Shown here: positions 17,667 to 27,154 of the stretch, in pieces
Position numbering within the stretch: position 1 is the first letter of the stretch
Layout of the letters: each line of letters begins with the position of its first letter
Origin: Mycobacterium sp. SVM_VP21
Lineage (GTDB): Bacteria; Actinomycetota; Actinomycetes; Mycobacteriales; Mycobacteriaceae
Direction of reading: 5' to 3'
NCBI GenBank assembly: GCA_024758765.1
Contig: CP101406.1
Coordinates: forward strand, 4,588,001-4,652,000
Length of the DNA stretch: 64,000 bases
Program-made: the position numbers and the translations under genes
The notes under the pieces: model-generated
Told to the model about the DNA's origin: nothing
What the model saw: only the letters and a program-made list of their open reading frames with translations
The model's database searches: none

Positions 17667-17740
17667 AATGCGGGTCCAGTTTATCCGCTGGTAGCGGTAG
17701 ATCCGTCCCGACCGAGCAATGCCGCAGCGGCTGTTTCTGA

Positions 17741-17950
17741 TTTACCCGCTGGTACCCGTCCAGCCAGTCGTGCTCGACGTGCGGGGAACGCCGGCCCGAT
17801 CTGAGTCTGGCTGATCGGGTGTTTACCTGCCCGAACGGTCACCGTCTCGATCGTGACCTAAATGCGGCAATCAACCTGGCCCGCTGGGATCGCTCCCAGC
17901 CCGAGAAGGGCGGTGCCGAACAACCACCACAGTGGTTCGACATGCTTTAG
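17741..17950 (+). pseudogene. tnpB: 3' stub of an IS200/IS605 or IS607-type tnpB gene
   Basis: Seventy codons read FTRWYPSSQSCSTCG, then a VFTCPNGHRLDRDLNAAINL segment, a WDRSQPEKGG tail and TAG at 17948. RWYPSS before the first zinc knuckle, CxxC (first Cys codon 17771), TCPNGH as second knuckle, and DRDLNAA carrying the third RuvC aspartate are the classic C-terminal end of TnpB, the RNA-guided nuclease of insertion elements. An in-frame TGA at 17738 and loss of all upstream homology show that only the end remains. In the rest of the gene-free stretch 17667-18053, I see no other coding sequence; the guide-RNA-bearing right end expected after tnpB would fall at 17951-18053, but no clear structure is visible. 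Confidence 0.8.
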
Positions 17951-18053
17951 CGTTGAATGGTGCTCGTGAAGACTGTGAAACAGAAGGGGCGCGTGGTGGC
18001 TGCGTCGGTGGGTCGGGCAGGCCAGGGCCGGAAGCCGCAGTCTGGAGCTCGGC

Positions 18054-19502
18054 GTGGGTGACCTTGTGGACGCCGACGGATTGCCCACCGAACTCGGTGC
18101 TCTCGACTACCTGTTGCACCGCGGGGAGGCCAATCCGCGTACTCGCTCGGGGATCATGGGTCTCGAGCTGCTCGATACCACCCCCGACTGGGACCGGTTC
18201 CGGAGCCTGTTCGAGAACGTCTCGCGGAAGGTGCTGCGGCTGCGCCAGAAGGTCGTGGTGCCCACGCTGCCGACGGCGGCGCCGCGGTGGGTGGTAGACC
18301 CCGACTTCAACCTTGACTTTCATGTCCGGCGAGTCCGGGTGCCCGAGCCCGGGGGCCTGCGCGAAGTGCTTGACCTGGCCGAGGTGGCCCTGCAATCACC
18401 GATGGACATCCAGCGTCCGCTGTGGTCGGCGACCCTGGTGGAGGGGCTAGCCGAGGGCCGCGCCGCCACCTTGATGCATCTGAGTCACGCGGTCACCGAC
18501 GGAGTCGGCGGTGCCGCCATGTTCGGCCGGATCTATGACCTGGAGCGCGATCCGCCGGCGCGGTCGATGCCGCCCCAGCCAGTACCGCAGGACTTGTCGT
18601 CCAACGACCTGATGCGCGACGGCATCAACCACCTACCGATCGCGATGCTCGGCGGCACCCGCGATGTGCTGTTGGGGGCGCTGTCGATGGCGACCCGCAC
18701 CGTGCGTGACCCGTTGTCGGCGGTGACCGGCGCCATCACCTACGCCCGGTCGGGCGCGCGGGTGATGAGTCAGGCCGCCGAACCCTCGCCACTGCTGCGC
18801 CGGCGCAGCCTGGCCAGTCGGACCCAGGCGATCGACGTGCGGCTGTCGGATCTGCATCGGGCCGCCAAGGCCGGCGGGGGATCCATCAACGACGCCTACC
18901 TGGCTGCCGTGTCCGGTGCGCTGGGGCGCTATCACCGGGCGCTGGGGGTGCCGATCGCGACCTTGCCGATGGCGATCCCGGTGAACCTGCGTGCCGATGC
19001 CGATCCCGCCGGCGGCAACCGGTTTACCGGGGTGAACCTGGCGGCCCCGGTCGGAGTTGCCGACCCGGTGGAGCGGATCAAGCGGATTCGGTCTCAGATG
19101 ACCCAGCGCCGTGACGAGCCGGCGATGGACGTCCTCGGCTCGATCGCGCCGCTGCTGAGCGTCTTTCCGTCCCCGGTGTTGGAGAAGATGACCGAGTCGG
19201 TGGTTAGCGCAGACGTGCAGGCCAGCAACGTGGCGTTCTATCCCGGCGAAACCTACATTGCGGGCGCGAAGGTGCTGCGGCACTACGGAATCGGCCCGCT
19301 GCCGGGTGTCGCGATGATGGTGGTGCTGATCTCCCGGGGCGGCGAGTGCACCATCACGGTCCGCTACGACCGCGCAGCCGTCCGCGACGAGAGGCTGTTC
19401 GCCACCTGCCTGGTGGAGGGCTTCGACGAAATTCTGGCGCTCGCCGGAGATCCCGCACCGCGCTGCGTGCCGGCCTCCTTCACCGCTGGTGGCGAGTCAT
19501 GA
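18054..19502 (+). CDS. WS/DGAT-family acyltransferase (Rv2484c type)
   Basis: A 482-residue wax ester synthase/diacylglycerol acyltransferase-like protein. The active-site motif is normally HHxxxDG; here it is S144-H145-A-V-T-D149-G150, keeping the second, catalytic His and the Asp but with Ser for the first His. Later family segments are present: INDAYLAAVSGALGRYH, and PVNLRAD, and a GNRFTGVNLAAP block. The reaction would be acyl-CoA plus an alcohol or diacylglycerol to give a wax ester or triacylglycerol. The start is the GTG at 18054, which gives a normal N-terminus (ALDYLLHRGE, matching the LDxxF element). Its stop overlaps the start of the next acyltransferase gene, so the three lipid genes 18054-23505 form one operon. 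Confidence 0.85.
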   Translation: MGDLVDADGLPTELGALDYLLHRGEANPRTRSGIMGLELLDTTPDWDRFRSLFENVSRKVLRLRQKVVVPTLPTAAPRWVVDPDFNLDFHVRRVRVPEPGGLREVLDLAEVALQSPMDIQRPLWSATLVEGLAEGRAATLMHLSHAVTDGVGGAAMFGRIYDLERDPPARSMPPQPVPQDLSSNDLMRDGINHLPIAMLGGTRDVLLGALSMATRTVRDPLSAVTGAITYARSGARVMSQAAEPSPLLRRRSLASRTQAIDVRLSDLHRAAKAGGGSINDAYLAAVSGALGRYHRALGVPIATLPMAIPVNLRADADPAGGNRFTGVNLAAPVGVADPVERIKRIRSQMTQRRDEPAMDVLGSIAPLLSVFPSPVLEKMTESVVSADVQASNVAFYPGETYIAGAKVLRHYGIGPLPGVAMMVVLISRGGECTITVRYDRAAVRDERLFATCLVEGFDEILALAGDPAPRCVPASFTAGGES

Positions 19503-21154
19503 CCGACGACGCAAAGTCTCAGCCGCCGCGCGACATGCGGCTGCCCGGATCGGTGGCCGAGATCGCGGCGAGCCCGCTCGGTCCCAAGATCGGCGCGTTC
19601 TTCGATCTCGACGGCACCCTGGTGGCCGGCTTCACCGCCGTGATCCTCACCCGGGAGCGATTCCGGAGCCGCGACATGGGGCTCGGGGAACTGTTCGGCA
19701 TGATCCAGGCCGGGCTCAACCATCAGCTCGGCCGCATCGAGTTCGAGGAGCTCATCAACACCGCGTCGTCGGCGCTGCGTGGCCGTTCGATCAGTGACCT
19801 CGACGAGATCGGTGAGCGGCTGTTCGTCCAGAAGATCGCCAAGCGCATCTATCCCGAGATGCGTGCGGTGGTGCGCGCCCATCAGGCGCGTGGGCACACG
19901 GTGGTGCTGAGTTCTTCGGCGCTGACCATTCAGGTTGAACCGGTGGCTCGTTTTCTGGGTATCGCCAACACGCTCACCAACGCCTTCGTCACCGACGAGA
20001 ACGGTGTGCTCACCGGCGAGGTGGTCGAACCGATTCTGTGGGGACCGGGTAAGGCCGCCGCGGTGCAGAAGTTCGCGGCCGAACACGACATCGACCTGCA
20101 GGACAGTTACTTCTACGCCGACGGGGACGAAGACGTCGCGCTGATGCATCTGGTCGGCAACCCGCGACCGACGAATCCCGAGGGCAAGATGGCCTCGGTC
20201 GCCCGGAAGCGCGGCTGGCCCATCCTGCAGTTCAGCAGCCGCGGCAGCGGAGTCGTCGGCCAGCTGCGGAACCTGGCCGGGCTCGGCTCGATCGTCCCGG
20301 TGGGCGCCGGCGCGATCGGGCTGGGCCTGCTGAGCGGCAGCCGGCGCCGGGGCGTCAACTTCTTCACCGCGTTGTTCCCGCAGGTGTTGTTGGGTCTCAA
20401 TGGTGTGCGGCTCAACGTGATCGGCAAGGAGAACCTCACCGCAACCCGGCCGGCGGTTTTCATTTTCAACCACCGCAACCAGGTCGATCCGGTGATCACC
20501 GCCTCGCTGGTGCGCGACAACTGGATCAGCGTCGGCAAACGCGAACTGGAGCGAGATCCGATCGCCGGCCCGCTGGGAAAGCTGACCGAGATGGTGTTCA
20601 TCGACCGGGACGACGCGGCGGCGGCCGTCGAGTCTCTACACGAGGTCGAGGAACGCGCCAAGCGCGGTCTGTCGGTGGTGATCGCGCCCGAAGGCACCCG
20701 GGTGGACACCACCGGGGTGGGCCCGTTCAAAAAGGGGCCGTTCCGGCTCGCCATGGCGGCCGGGATACCGATCGTGCCGGTGATCATCCGCAACGCCGAG
20801 GTGGTCGCCGCCCGGGACTCGATAAGCGCTCACCCCGGCACGGTGGACGTCGCGGTGTTCCCGGCGATCTCGGTCGAGGACTGGACGGTCGACACGCTGC
20901 CCGAGCGGATCGAACAGGTCCGCCAGCTGTACCTGGACACCCTGGCTGACTGGCCGGTCGACGAGTTGCCGGCCTGGTCGCCCAAGCCAACCGCACCGGT
21001 CAAGAAGGCAGCGGCCAAGAAGGCGCCGGCGAAGAAAGCCCCCGCCAAAAAGGCGCCGGCTAGAAAAGCTGCCGCCAAGAAGGCCGTCGCCAAGAAAGTC
21101 CCGGCCAAGAAAGCTCCGGCCAAGAAGCCGCCGGCTCCGAAGGGGGAGCAGTGA
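19499..21154 (+). CDS. plsC: Bifunctional HAD-phosphatase / 1-acylglycerol-3-phosphate acyltransferase (PlsC, Rv2483c type)
   Basis: A 551-residue two-domain enzyme. The N-terminal HAD-IB domain has D36-L-D38-G-T40 and a later [11 protein letters not shown] motif near residues 202-212. The C-terminal acyltransferase domain has the HxxxxD motif N-H325-R-N-Q-V-D330, a second block around FIDRDDA, and PEGTR near residue 398. It would make phosphatidic acid from lysophosphatidate at the membrane; the HAD part could remove a phosphate. The last 50 residues, from about 502, are a Lys-Ala-Pro tail of repeated KKAPA/AKKA units, like histone H1 or HupB tails. The ATG at 19499 overlaps the upstream TGA; the frame is open further upstream but overlaps the previous gene. 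The stop overlaps the GTG of plsB2. Confidence 0.88.
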   Translation: MTDDAKSQPPRDMRLPGSVAEIAASPLGPKIGAFFDLDGTLVAGFTAVILTRERFRSRDMGLGELFGMIQAGLNHQLGRIEFEELINTASSALRGRSISDLDEIGERLFVQKIAKRIYPEMRAVVRAHQARGHTVVLSSSALTIQVEPVARFLGIANTLTNAFVTDENGVLTGEVVEPILWGPGKAAAVQKFAAEHDIDLQDSYFYADGDEDVALMHLVGNPRPTNPEGKMASVARKRGWPILQFSSRGSGVVGQLRNLAGLGSIVPVGAGAIGLGLLSGSRRRGVNFFTALFPQVLLGLNGVRLNVIGKENLTATRPAVFIFNHRNQVDPVITASLVRDNWISVGKRELERDPIAGPLGKLTEMVFIDRDDAAAAVESLHEVEERAKRGLSVVIAPEGTRVDTTGVGPFKKGPFRLAMAAGIPIVPVIIRNAEVVAARDSISAHPGTVDVAVFPAISVEDWTVDTLPERIEQVRQLYLDTLADWPVDELPAWSPKPTAPVKKAAAKKAPAKKAPAKKAPARKAAAKKAVAKKVPAKKAPAKKPPAPKGEQ

Positions 21155-23505
21155 CGACATCACCGGCCCCCGATCCCTCGGGGGCCACCACAACCGCTGA
21201 CACGCTGGTCTTGGCCTACGTGAAGTCACCGGTGGAGGCCGACCTCGTTCACGAGTGGCTGGAACGGTACCGGGACGGCCGCCGCGGCGACCGTATCGAC
21301 CTGTTGGAGCTCGACCCGTCGCAGCGCTCACCCGGGGCGATGGCGCGGCTGGTTGGGCACCTCGAACGCGACGAGCGGCGGTCGATCCTGCCGGTGCGGG
21401 TCTTCTGGATGCCCCGCGCCGAAGCCTCCGCCCTGAAGCGGGTGGCCGCCTTGCTGCCCGGCCGCAATCCGTATCGGCCCAGCGAACGCCAACAGCGCCA
21501 GATCCTGCGTACCGAGTCGTCGCTGGCCCGTGTGGTTGTCGGTGAGCCGGCTAGCGTCGCCGACCTGCGCAGTCAGTGGAGCGAGAACACCGTCGGTGAA
21601 AACCCCCGGGACTTCGCACATTTCGTCACGCGTCGGGCGGTGCTGGCGCTAGAGCGTGCCGAGAACCGGATCCTGGGCCCGCAGTACAAGTCGCCGCGGT
21701 TGGTGAAACCGGAGATCTTGGCGTCCACCCGTTTCCGCGAGGGACTGCAAGCCATTCCGGGTGCCACCGTCGACGAGGCCGGCAAGATGCTCGACGAGCT
21801 GTCCACCGGCTGGAGTCGGGTCTCGGTCGATATGGTCGCCGTCTTGACCCGGATGCTCAGCCGCGGCTTCGACCCCGAGATCGACTACGACGAGTATCAG
21901 GTCGCCGCGCTGCGCACCGCCTTGGAGAACCACCCCGCGGTGCTGCTGTTCTCCCACCGCTCCTACATCGACGGCGCGGTCATGCCGGTGGCGATGCAGG
22001 AGAACCGGCTTCCGCCGGTCCACGTCTTCGCCGGTATCAACCTGTCGTTCGGCTTGATGGGGCCGTTGCTGCGCCGCTCCGGGGTGATCTTCATCCGCCG
22101 CAGCATCGGCAACAACCCGCTCTACAAGTACGTGCTCAAGGAGTACGTCGGCTACGTGATGGAGAAGCGGTTCAACCTGAGCTGGTCCATCGAGGGCACC
22201 CGGTCCCGCACCGGCAAGATGCTGCCCCCCAAGCTCGGGCTGATGACCTACGTCGCCGACGCCTACTTGGATGACCGCACTGAAGATGTGCTCCTGCAGG
22301 GTGTGTCGATCAGTTTCGACCAGCTGCACGAGACCGACGAGTACGCCGCCTACGCCCGCGGCGGGGAGAAGACCCCCGAGGGGATCCGCTGGCTCTACCG
22401 CTTCATCAAGGCGCAGGGCGAACGCAACTACGGCAAGATCTACGTCCGTTTCCCCGAGGCCGTATCGATGCGCCAGTACCTTGGCGCCCCCGACGGCTCG
22501 ACGGCGACCGACCCGGACGCCAAGCGGCTGGCCATGCAGAAGATGGCCATCGAGGTGGCCTGGCGGATCCAGCGCGTCACCCCGATCAGCGCGACCGGTC
22601 TGGTGTCGGCGTTGCTGTTGACCACGCACGGGCTGGCACTGACGCTGGACCAGATCCACCATTCGCTGCAGGCCGGCCTGGATTACCTGGAACGCAAGCA
22701 GACCCCGATCTCCACCAGCGCGTTGCGGCTGCGCAGCCGCGACGGGGTCCGCGCGGCGGTGGACGCACTGTCCAACGGGCATCCGGTCACCCGCGTCGAC
22801 GGCGGCCGGGAGTCGGTGTGGCGGATCGCCCCCGAGGACGAGCATGCCGCGTCGTTCTACCGCAATTCGGTGATCCACGCCTTTCTGGAGACCTCGATCG
22901 TCGAGCTGGCCCTGGCGCACGCCGGTCGCGGCGAAGGTGACCGGTTGGACGCGTTCTGGACGCAGGCGATGCGGCTGCGCGACCTGCTGAAGTTCGACTT
23001 CTACTTCGCCGACTCCGCGTCGTTCCGCGACAACATCGCCGAGGAAATGTCCTGGTTCGGTGACTGGCAGGCCCGGGTCGGCGCGGGCGGAGCCGAGATC
23101 GACGGCATTCTGTCCGAGAAGACTCCGGTGACCTCCGACGTCATGCTGCGGGTGTTCTTCGAGTCCTACGCGATCGTCGCCGACGTGCTCTGCGACGCGC
23201 CGGACGACATCGGTGAGAACGAACTGACGCAGTTGGCCCTGGGGGTCGGCCGCCAGTACGTGGCGCAGGGACGCGTTCGCAGCAGCGAATCGGTGTCCAC
23301 CCTGCTGTTTGCGACCGCGTGTCAGGTGGTCGCCGATCAGGGCCTGCTGAAACCCGCGCCGGATCTGGCGGGGCGCCGCAAAGCGTTCCGGGCTGAATTG
23401 CGAGCGATCCTGCAGGACTCCGACCACATCGCCCGCATCGCCCGGGAGGCGTTTGCCGCCCGGGACATGGAGGTGCGACGGCATTGGCGGGGATTGAGCA
23501 GGTAG
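21151..23505 (+). CDS. plsB2: Glycerol-3-phosphate acyltransferase PlsB2
   Basis: A 784-residue PlsB-type acyltransferase, close to the roughly 789 residues of M. tuberculosis PlsB2 (Rv2482c). Acyltransferase block 1 is S-H269-R-S-Y-I-D274, followed by GVIFIRR, a [12 protein letters not shown] block near residues 347-358, and GVSISFDQL. It catalyses the first step of phosphoglyceride and triacylglycerol synthesis, acylating the sn-1 position of glycerol-3-phosphate at the membrane. The start is a GTG overlapping the plsC stop (GTGA), so plsC and plsB2 are translationally coupled and the product of one is the substrate of the other. The long N-terminal 190-residue region and helical C-terminus are usual for PlsB. 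Confidence 0.92.
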   Translation: MTTSPAPDPSGATTTADTLVLAYVKSPVEADLVHEWLERYRDGRRGDRIDLLELDPSQRSPGAMARLVGHLERDERRSILPVRVFWMPRAEASALKRVAALLPGRNPYRPSERQQRQILRTESSLARVVVGEPASVADLRSQWSENTVGENPRDFAHFVTRRAVLALERAENRILGPQYKSPRLVKPEILASTRFREGLQAIPGATVDEAGKMLDELSTGWSRVSVDMVAVLTRMLSRGFDPEIDYDEYQVAALRTALENHPAVLLFSHRSYIDGAVMPVAMQENRLPPVHVFAGINLSFGLMGPLLRRSGVIFIRRSIGNNPLYKYVLKEYVGYVMEKRFNLSWSIEGTRSRTGKMLPPKLGLMTYVADAYLDDRTEDVLLQGVSISFDQLHETDEYAAYARGGEKTPEGIRWLYRFIKAQGERNYGKIYVRFPEAVSMRQYLGAPDGSTATDPDAKRLAMQKMAIEVAWRIQRVTPISATGLVSALLLTTHGLALTLDQIHHSLQAGLDYLERKQTPISTSALRLRSRDGVRAAVDALSNGHPVTRVDGGRESVWRIAPEDEHAASFYRNSVIHAFLETSIVELALAHAGRGEGDRLDAFWTQAMRLRDLLKFDFYFADSASFRDNIAEEMSWFGDWQARVGAGGAEIDGILSEKTPVTSDVMLRVFFESYAIVADVLCDAPDDIGENELTQLALGVGRQYVAQGRVRSSESVSTLLFATACQVVADQGLLKPAPDLAGRRKAFRAELRAILQDSDHIARIAREAFAARDMEVRRHWRGLSR

Positions 23506-23572
23506 CGCGGCGGGCTACAACGTCGCCTGCCTGGTATGCGGCGCGGTGGGTGCGCACCATACGCTGGGAGCC

Positions 23573-25585
23573 ATGACGGCTACTTCGGCGACCCGCGGCC
23601 GCGCGGTGATCTTGGCGCCGATGCTGGTGGGGCTGGCGATCTTGGCCGGATGCATCGCCGCCGGAATCGGGGCGCTGTCGCTGGCCGATGCCCTGACTGC
23701 GACCGGCCTGCCCGATCCAGGGCCGGTGACCACGCTGGGACTGCCGTTCGTGCGGGCGGCCGGCGAGATGGCCGCCGTGCTGGCGGTGGGATCGTTTCTG
23801 CTCGCGGCGTTCCTGGTGCCGCCGCAGGAAAGCGGGGTACTCGACGCCGCCGGCTACCGCGCGCTGCGGTTGGGCACCGCAGCCTCGGGAGCCTGGGCGG
23901 TGTGCGCCGCGCTGCTGGTTCCGCTGACGATCTCCGATGTCTCCGGGCATCCGTTGTCTGAGTTCCTCGATCCGGCGACGGCTTGGTCGTTCGCCGGACT
24001 GGTCGACACCGCGTCGGCGTGGCGGTGGACCGCGCTGCTGGCCGCGGTGGTGACGCTGGTGAGCCTGCCTGTGCTGCGCTGGTCCTGGACGCCGGTGCTG
24101 CTGGCGGGTTCGCTGCTGACCCTGATCCCGTTGGGGTTGACCGGACATTCGGCCGCCGGCGGGTCGCACGACCTGGCGACCAACAGCCTGCTCATCCACC
24201 TGATCGCCGCGGGCCTGTGGGCCGGCGGTCTGCTGGCGCTGCTGGTACACGCGATTCGCGGCGGAGAACACGCCGACCTGGCAGCACGGCGATTCTCCAC
24301 CGTGGCGCTGTGGTGCTTCGTCGCGATGGGCCTGTCGGGGGTGCTCAACGCGCTGGTTCGGCTGGCCCCTGCCGACTTGCTGACCACCCCCTACGGCCAG
24401 CTGGTGGTGGCCAAGTTCGTCGCCCTGTGTGCGCTTGGCGCCCTCGGTGCCTGGCAGCGCCGCCGCGGGGTGGCGGCACTGCAGGACGACCCGAACAAGC
24501 GCGCCCCGCTGATCCGGCTGGCTCTGACGGAGGCCGTCGTCTTCGCGCTCACCTTCGGCGTCGCGGTGGGGCTGGGCCGCACCCCACCACCCCCGCCGAC
24601 GGTGCTCAACCCGTCGGTCCCGATGGTCAAGATCGGCTACGACTTCGCCGGCCCGCCGACCGTGGCGCGGATTCTGTTCGACTGGCGTTTCGACGTCGTC
24701 TTCGGTACCGCCGCGATAGTCCTGGCCGGGGTGTATCTGGCCGGTGTGCTGCGGCTGCGCCGCCGCGGTGACGCCTGGCCCGCAGGCCGCACGGCCGCCT
24801 GGATGCTGGGCTGCCTGACCCTGCTGTTCGCCACCTCGTCGGGAACCGGTCGCTACATGCCGGCGATGTTCAGCATGCACATGGCCGTGCACATGTTGCT
24901 GTCGATGCTGGTACCGATCCTGCTGGTGCTCGGCGGGCCGACCACGCTGGCGCTACGCGCGTTGCCGGTGGCCGGTCGCGGCGAACCGCCAGGGATGCGG
25001 GAATGGCTGCTGGCCGCGCTGCACAGCCGGGTCTCGCGATTCCTCACCAACCCGATCATTGCGGCGGTGATCTTCGTCGTCGGCTTCTACGGGCTCTACT
25101 TCAGCAGCCTCTTCGACTCGATCGCCGGCAGTCACGCCGGACACCTCGCGATGAACATCCACTTCATCCTCAGCGGCTACCTCTTCTATTGGGTGGTGAT
25201 CGGCGTGGACCCCACCCCCCGGCCCATCTCGCCGCTGGCCAAACTGGCGGTGGTGTTCGCCTCGCTGCCCCTGCACGGCTTCTTCGGGGTCTTCTTGATG
25301 GGCATGCACAAGGTGCTCGGGGAGTGGTTCTACGGTGCGCTGGGTTTGCCCTGGCATACCGACTTGGCCGGAGACCAGCACCTGGGCGGCGGCATCACCT
25401 GGTCGGCAGGCGAATTGCCGCTGCTCATAGTGATGATTGCGCTGCTGGTGCAGTGGCATCGCAGTGACCGGCGCACCGCAAAGCGGCTCGACCGTGCGGC
25501 TGACCGTGATGACGACGCCGACCTGGCCGCCTACAACGCGATGTTGGCCGAGATGGCCCGCCACGATGGAACGGTGCAGCGCTGA
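23573..25585 (+). CDS. CopD-CtaG fusion membrane protein (Rv0102 type)
   Basis: A 670-residue integral membrane protein with about 15 hydrophobic segments. The N-terminal half resembles the copper resistance D family (helices with His in GLTGHSAAGGSHD and NSLLIHLIAAGLWAGGL, near residues 190-225). The C-terminal half resembles the caa3-type CtaG family, with MFSMHMAVHMLLSMLVP near residues 427-443 and NIHFILSGYLFYW. The fusion is known in mycobacteria and likely handles copper for cytochrome oxidase assembly or copper uptake. The ATG at 23573 begins the protein at MTATSATRGR; an upstream in-frame start at 23546 adds a polar extension without signal character. In M. tuberculosis this gene is elsewhere in the genome (from memory), so it marks the start of a rearranged segment. 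Confidence 0.82.
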   Translation: MTATSATRGRAVILAPMLVGLAILAGCIAAGIGALSLADALTATGLPDPGPVTTLGLPFVRAAGEMAAVLAVGSFLLAAFLVPPQESGVLDAAGYRALRLGTAASGAWAVCAALLVPLTISDVSGHPLSEFLDPATAWSFAGLVDTASAWRWTALLAAVVTLVSLPVLRWSWTPVLLAGSLLTLIPLGLTGHSAAGGSHDLATNSLLIHLIAAGLWAGGLLALLVHAIRGGEHADLAARRFSTVALWCFVAMGLSGVLNALVRLAPADLLTTPYGQLVVAKFVALCALGALGAWQRRRGVAALQDDPNKRAPLIRLALTEAVVFALTFGVAVGLGRTPPPPPTVLNPSVPMVKIGYDFAGPPTVARILFDWRFDVVFGTAAIVLAGVYLAGVLRLRRRGDAWPAGRTAAWMLGCLTLLFATSSGTGRYMPAMFSMHMAVHMLLSMLVPILLVLGGPTTLALRALPVAGRGEPPGMREWLLAALHSRVSRFLTNPIIAAVIFVVGFYGLYFSSLFDSIAGSHAGHLAMNIHFILSGYLFYWVVIGVDPTPRPISPLAKLAVVFASLPLHGFFGVFLMGMHKVLGEWFYGALGLPWHTDLAGDQHLGGGITWSAGELPLLIVMIALLVQWHRSDRRTAKRLDRAADRDDDADLAAYNAMLAEMARHDGTVQR

Positions 25586-25604
25586 ACCCAGCGCGGGGTC
25601 CCGA

Positions 25605-26183
25605 CTAGGCGATCTGACCGGCCGCGGCGCGTACCGCCGCGCGCACCCGATCGGCAACGACCTGCGCCGATGAGGTGTCGAGCTTGCCGTCAAGATGCAG
25701 GAATGCCAGGCCGTGCACCAATCCCCACACGGCGGTGGCCATCGCCTCCGAGTCGGCCGATGGAAACACCTGCCGCACAATGGAGTTCAGATACTCTTGG
25801 ATCGCGGTGACCGCATCCACCCGCTCGGCGTTGCTCGGGTCGCACTGCTCGGTGAACATCACCCGGAACAAGCCGGGCCGGTCGAGCGCGAACTGGACGT
25901 AGGCGATGGCGATCGCAGCGAGGTCATCCGCCGTCTTCGGTGCGGGATGTGCGGCGAGCAGGTCGGAGGCCAGTTCGCGATAGCCGACTGCGGCGATCGC
26001 AGACAGCAGCGCGTTCCGGTCGGCGAAATGTCGGTAGGGCGCCGCGGTCGATACGCCGGCTCGGCGAGCGGCGGCACGCAGCGACAGTTCGGTGGCGCCG
26101 TTTTCCTCAAGGAGATCCATGGCCGCGCGTAGCAGGGTTCCGGGCAGGTCGCCGTGATGGTAGGTCTTGGTGGACGCTGACAT
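25605..26183 (-). CDS. TetR-family repressor of the neighbouring oxidoreductase regulon
   Basis: A 192-residue TetR/AcrR regulator: helix-turn-helix at about residues 20-66 (LRAAARRAGVSTAAPYRHFADRNAL), and a ligand-binding C-terminal domain containing FRVMFTEQCDP and a WGLVHGLAFLHLDG element typical of the TetR_C_33-like group. It diverges from the SDR gene at 26324; the intergenic region has two copies of a 16-bp motif that recurs three times between 30307 and 30466. This makes the protein the obvious candidate to bind it. The start codon lies in a 24-bp tandem duplication, and an in-frame ATG 24 bases upstream is followed by a stop after five codons, so 26183 is the first usable ATG. Confidence 0.85.
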   Translation of the reverse strand: MSASTKTYHHGDLPGTLLRAAMDLLEENGATELSLRAAARRAGVSTAAPYRHFADRNALLSAIAAVGYRELASDLLAAHPAPKTADDLAAIAIAYVQFALDRPGLFRVMFTEQCDPSNAERVDAVTAIQEYLNSIVRQVFPSADSEAMATAVWGLVHGLAFLHLDGKLDTSSAQVVADRVRAAVRAAAGQIA

Positions 26184-26228
26184 CTGTGGCTACCCCGTGT
26201 TGACCATCTGTGGCTACCCCGTGTTGAC
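26181..26228 (-). repeat. 24-bp exact tandem duplication covering the tetR ribosome-binding site and start codon
   Basis: Positions 26181-26204 and 26205-26228 are identical. Each copy read leftwards has a GGGGTAG ribosome-binding-like sequence and ends in ATG. The right-hand ATG (26205-26207) opens a five-codon frame MVNTG ending in TAG at 26190-26192, directly before the true start at 26183. The duplication therefore gives tetR an in-frame mini upstream reading frame. The outer part of the right copy also supplies the TTGAC of the divergent SDR promoter. Confidence 0.85.
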
Positions 26229-26283
26229 GCCGCTTACATGAGCTCCTAATGTTAGCAGCAAGCATGAGTAAGCGCCGCTAACA
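26222..26283. promoter_or_regulatory. Operator pair and promoter between tetR and the SDR gene
   Basis: Two 16-bp sites in inverted orientation: TGTTGACGCCGCTTAC at 26222-26237 and the complement TGTTAGCGGCGCTTAC at 26268-26283. The rightward promoter TTGACG (26224-26229), 17-base spacer, TAATGT (26247-26252) overlaps the first site and lies just before the second, so a bound repressor would block it. A perfect 8-bp inverted repeat ATGTTAGC/GCTAACAT (26249-26256, 26277-26284) overlaps the second site. No equally good leftward promoter for tetR was seen. Confidence 0.65.
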
Positions 26284-26323
26284 TCGGTGGCTTTTGCGGT
26301 GACGAATCAAAGGAGACCGTGCA

Positions 26324-27154
26324 GTGACCTCACCCCGAACGATCGTGATCACCGGCGCCAGTGACGGCATCGGCGCTGTTGCGGCCCGTGCCTTGGCCGG
26401 GCCGGAGGTCAATCTCGTTGTCGTCGGCCGCTCGGCCCAGAAATTGGCGCCGGTCGCCGCCGCTGCCGGTGCTACCGCGCTGACCGCTGACTTCGCCGAT
26501 CTGGACCAGGTTCGTGCGCTGGCCGAACAGATCCGCGAACAGGTCGGCGCTATCGACGTCCTGCTGAACAACGCGGGTGGAACGTTCGCGCCGGGCCTGC
26601 GGACTGCCCAGGGGCACGAACCCAACTTCGGGATCAACCACCTCGCGCCCTTCCTGCTGACCAACCTGCTGCGCGATCGGCTGGCCGCCGCCGGTGGCGC
26701 ACTGGTGCTGAACACCTCCAGCGTCGGCAACCGGTTCGGACACATCGACCTCGATGACCTGGACTATCGACGCCGGCGCGCCTTCGAGACACGAGCCTAT
26801 GGGACCAGCAAGCTGATGAACATTCTGTTCACCCGCGGCATCGCCCAGCGCTGGGCTGGCGACGGGATCGTCTCGGCCGCAGTGCATCCCGGTCCGGTCG
26901 CGACGAGCTTCGGTCGGGACTCGTGGTTCGTCGGCCTGCTCTACCGCACTCCGCTGCGCCATCTCGCGACGATCACTCCGGCTCAGGGCGCCGCGCCGTT
27001 GATCGAGCTGGCCAATCGCGGCGCCGACCCAGAGATCAACGGCGTCTACTTCGACCGTCATCGCGCCAACGGCCGCGAGAATCGGCAAGCCCACGACCCC
27101 AAGCTCATTGACGGGCTATGGACCGTCTCCGCCGATCTCGTCGGCCTGGGCTGA
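26324..27154 (+). CDS. Short-chain dehydrogenase/reductase
   Basis: A 276-residue classical-type SDR: cofactor motif TGASDGIG at about residues 8-15, NNAGG near 84-88, catalytic Ser in LNTSSVG near 127-133 and the Y-G-T-S-K active-site pair near residue 161. The overall sequence resembles the retinol-dehydrogenase/protochlorophyllide-reductase-like branch. It would reduce or oxidise a carbonyl/alcohol with NAD(P)H in the cytosol. The start is the GTG at 26324, preceded by AAAGGAGA. The promoter and two operator copies upstream tie it to the divergent TetR. Its 3' end overlaps tail to tail by 39 bp with the fusion gene at 27116. Confidence 0.83.
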   Translation: MTSPRTIVITGASDGIGAVAARALAGPEVNLVVVGRSAQKLAPVAAAAGATALTADFADLDQVRALAEQIREQVGAIDVLLNNAGGTFAPGLRTAQGHEPNFGINHLAPFLLTNLLRDRLAAAGGALVLNTSSVGNRFGHIDLDDLDYRRRRAFETRAYGTSKLMNILFTRGIAQRWAGDGIVSAAVHPGPVATSFGRDSWFVGLLYRTPLRHLATITPAQGAAPLIELANRGADPEINGVYFDRHRANGRENRQAHDPKLIDGLWTVSADLVGLG

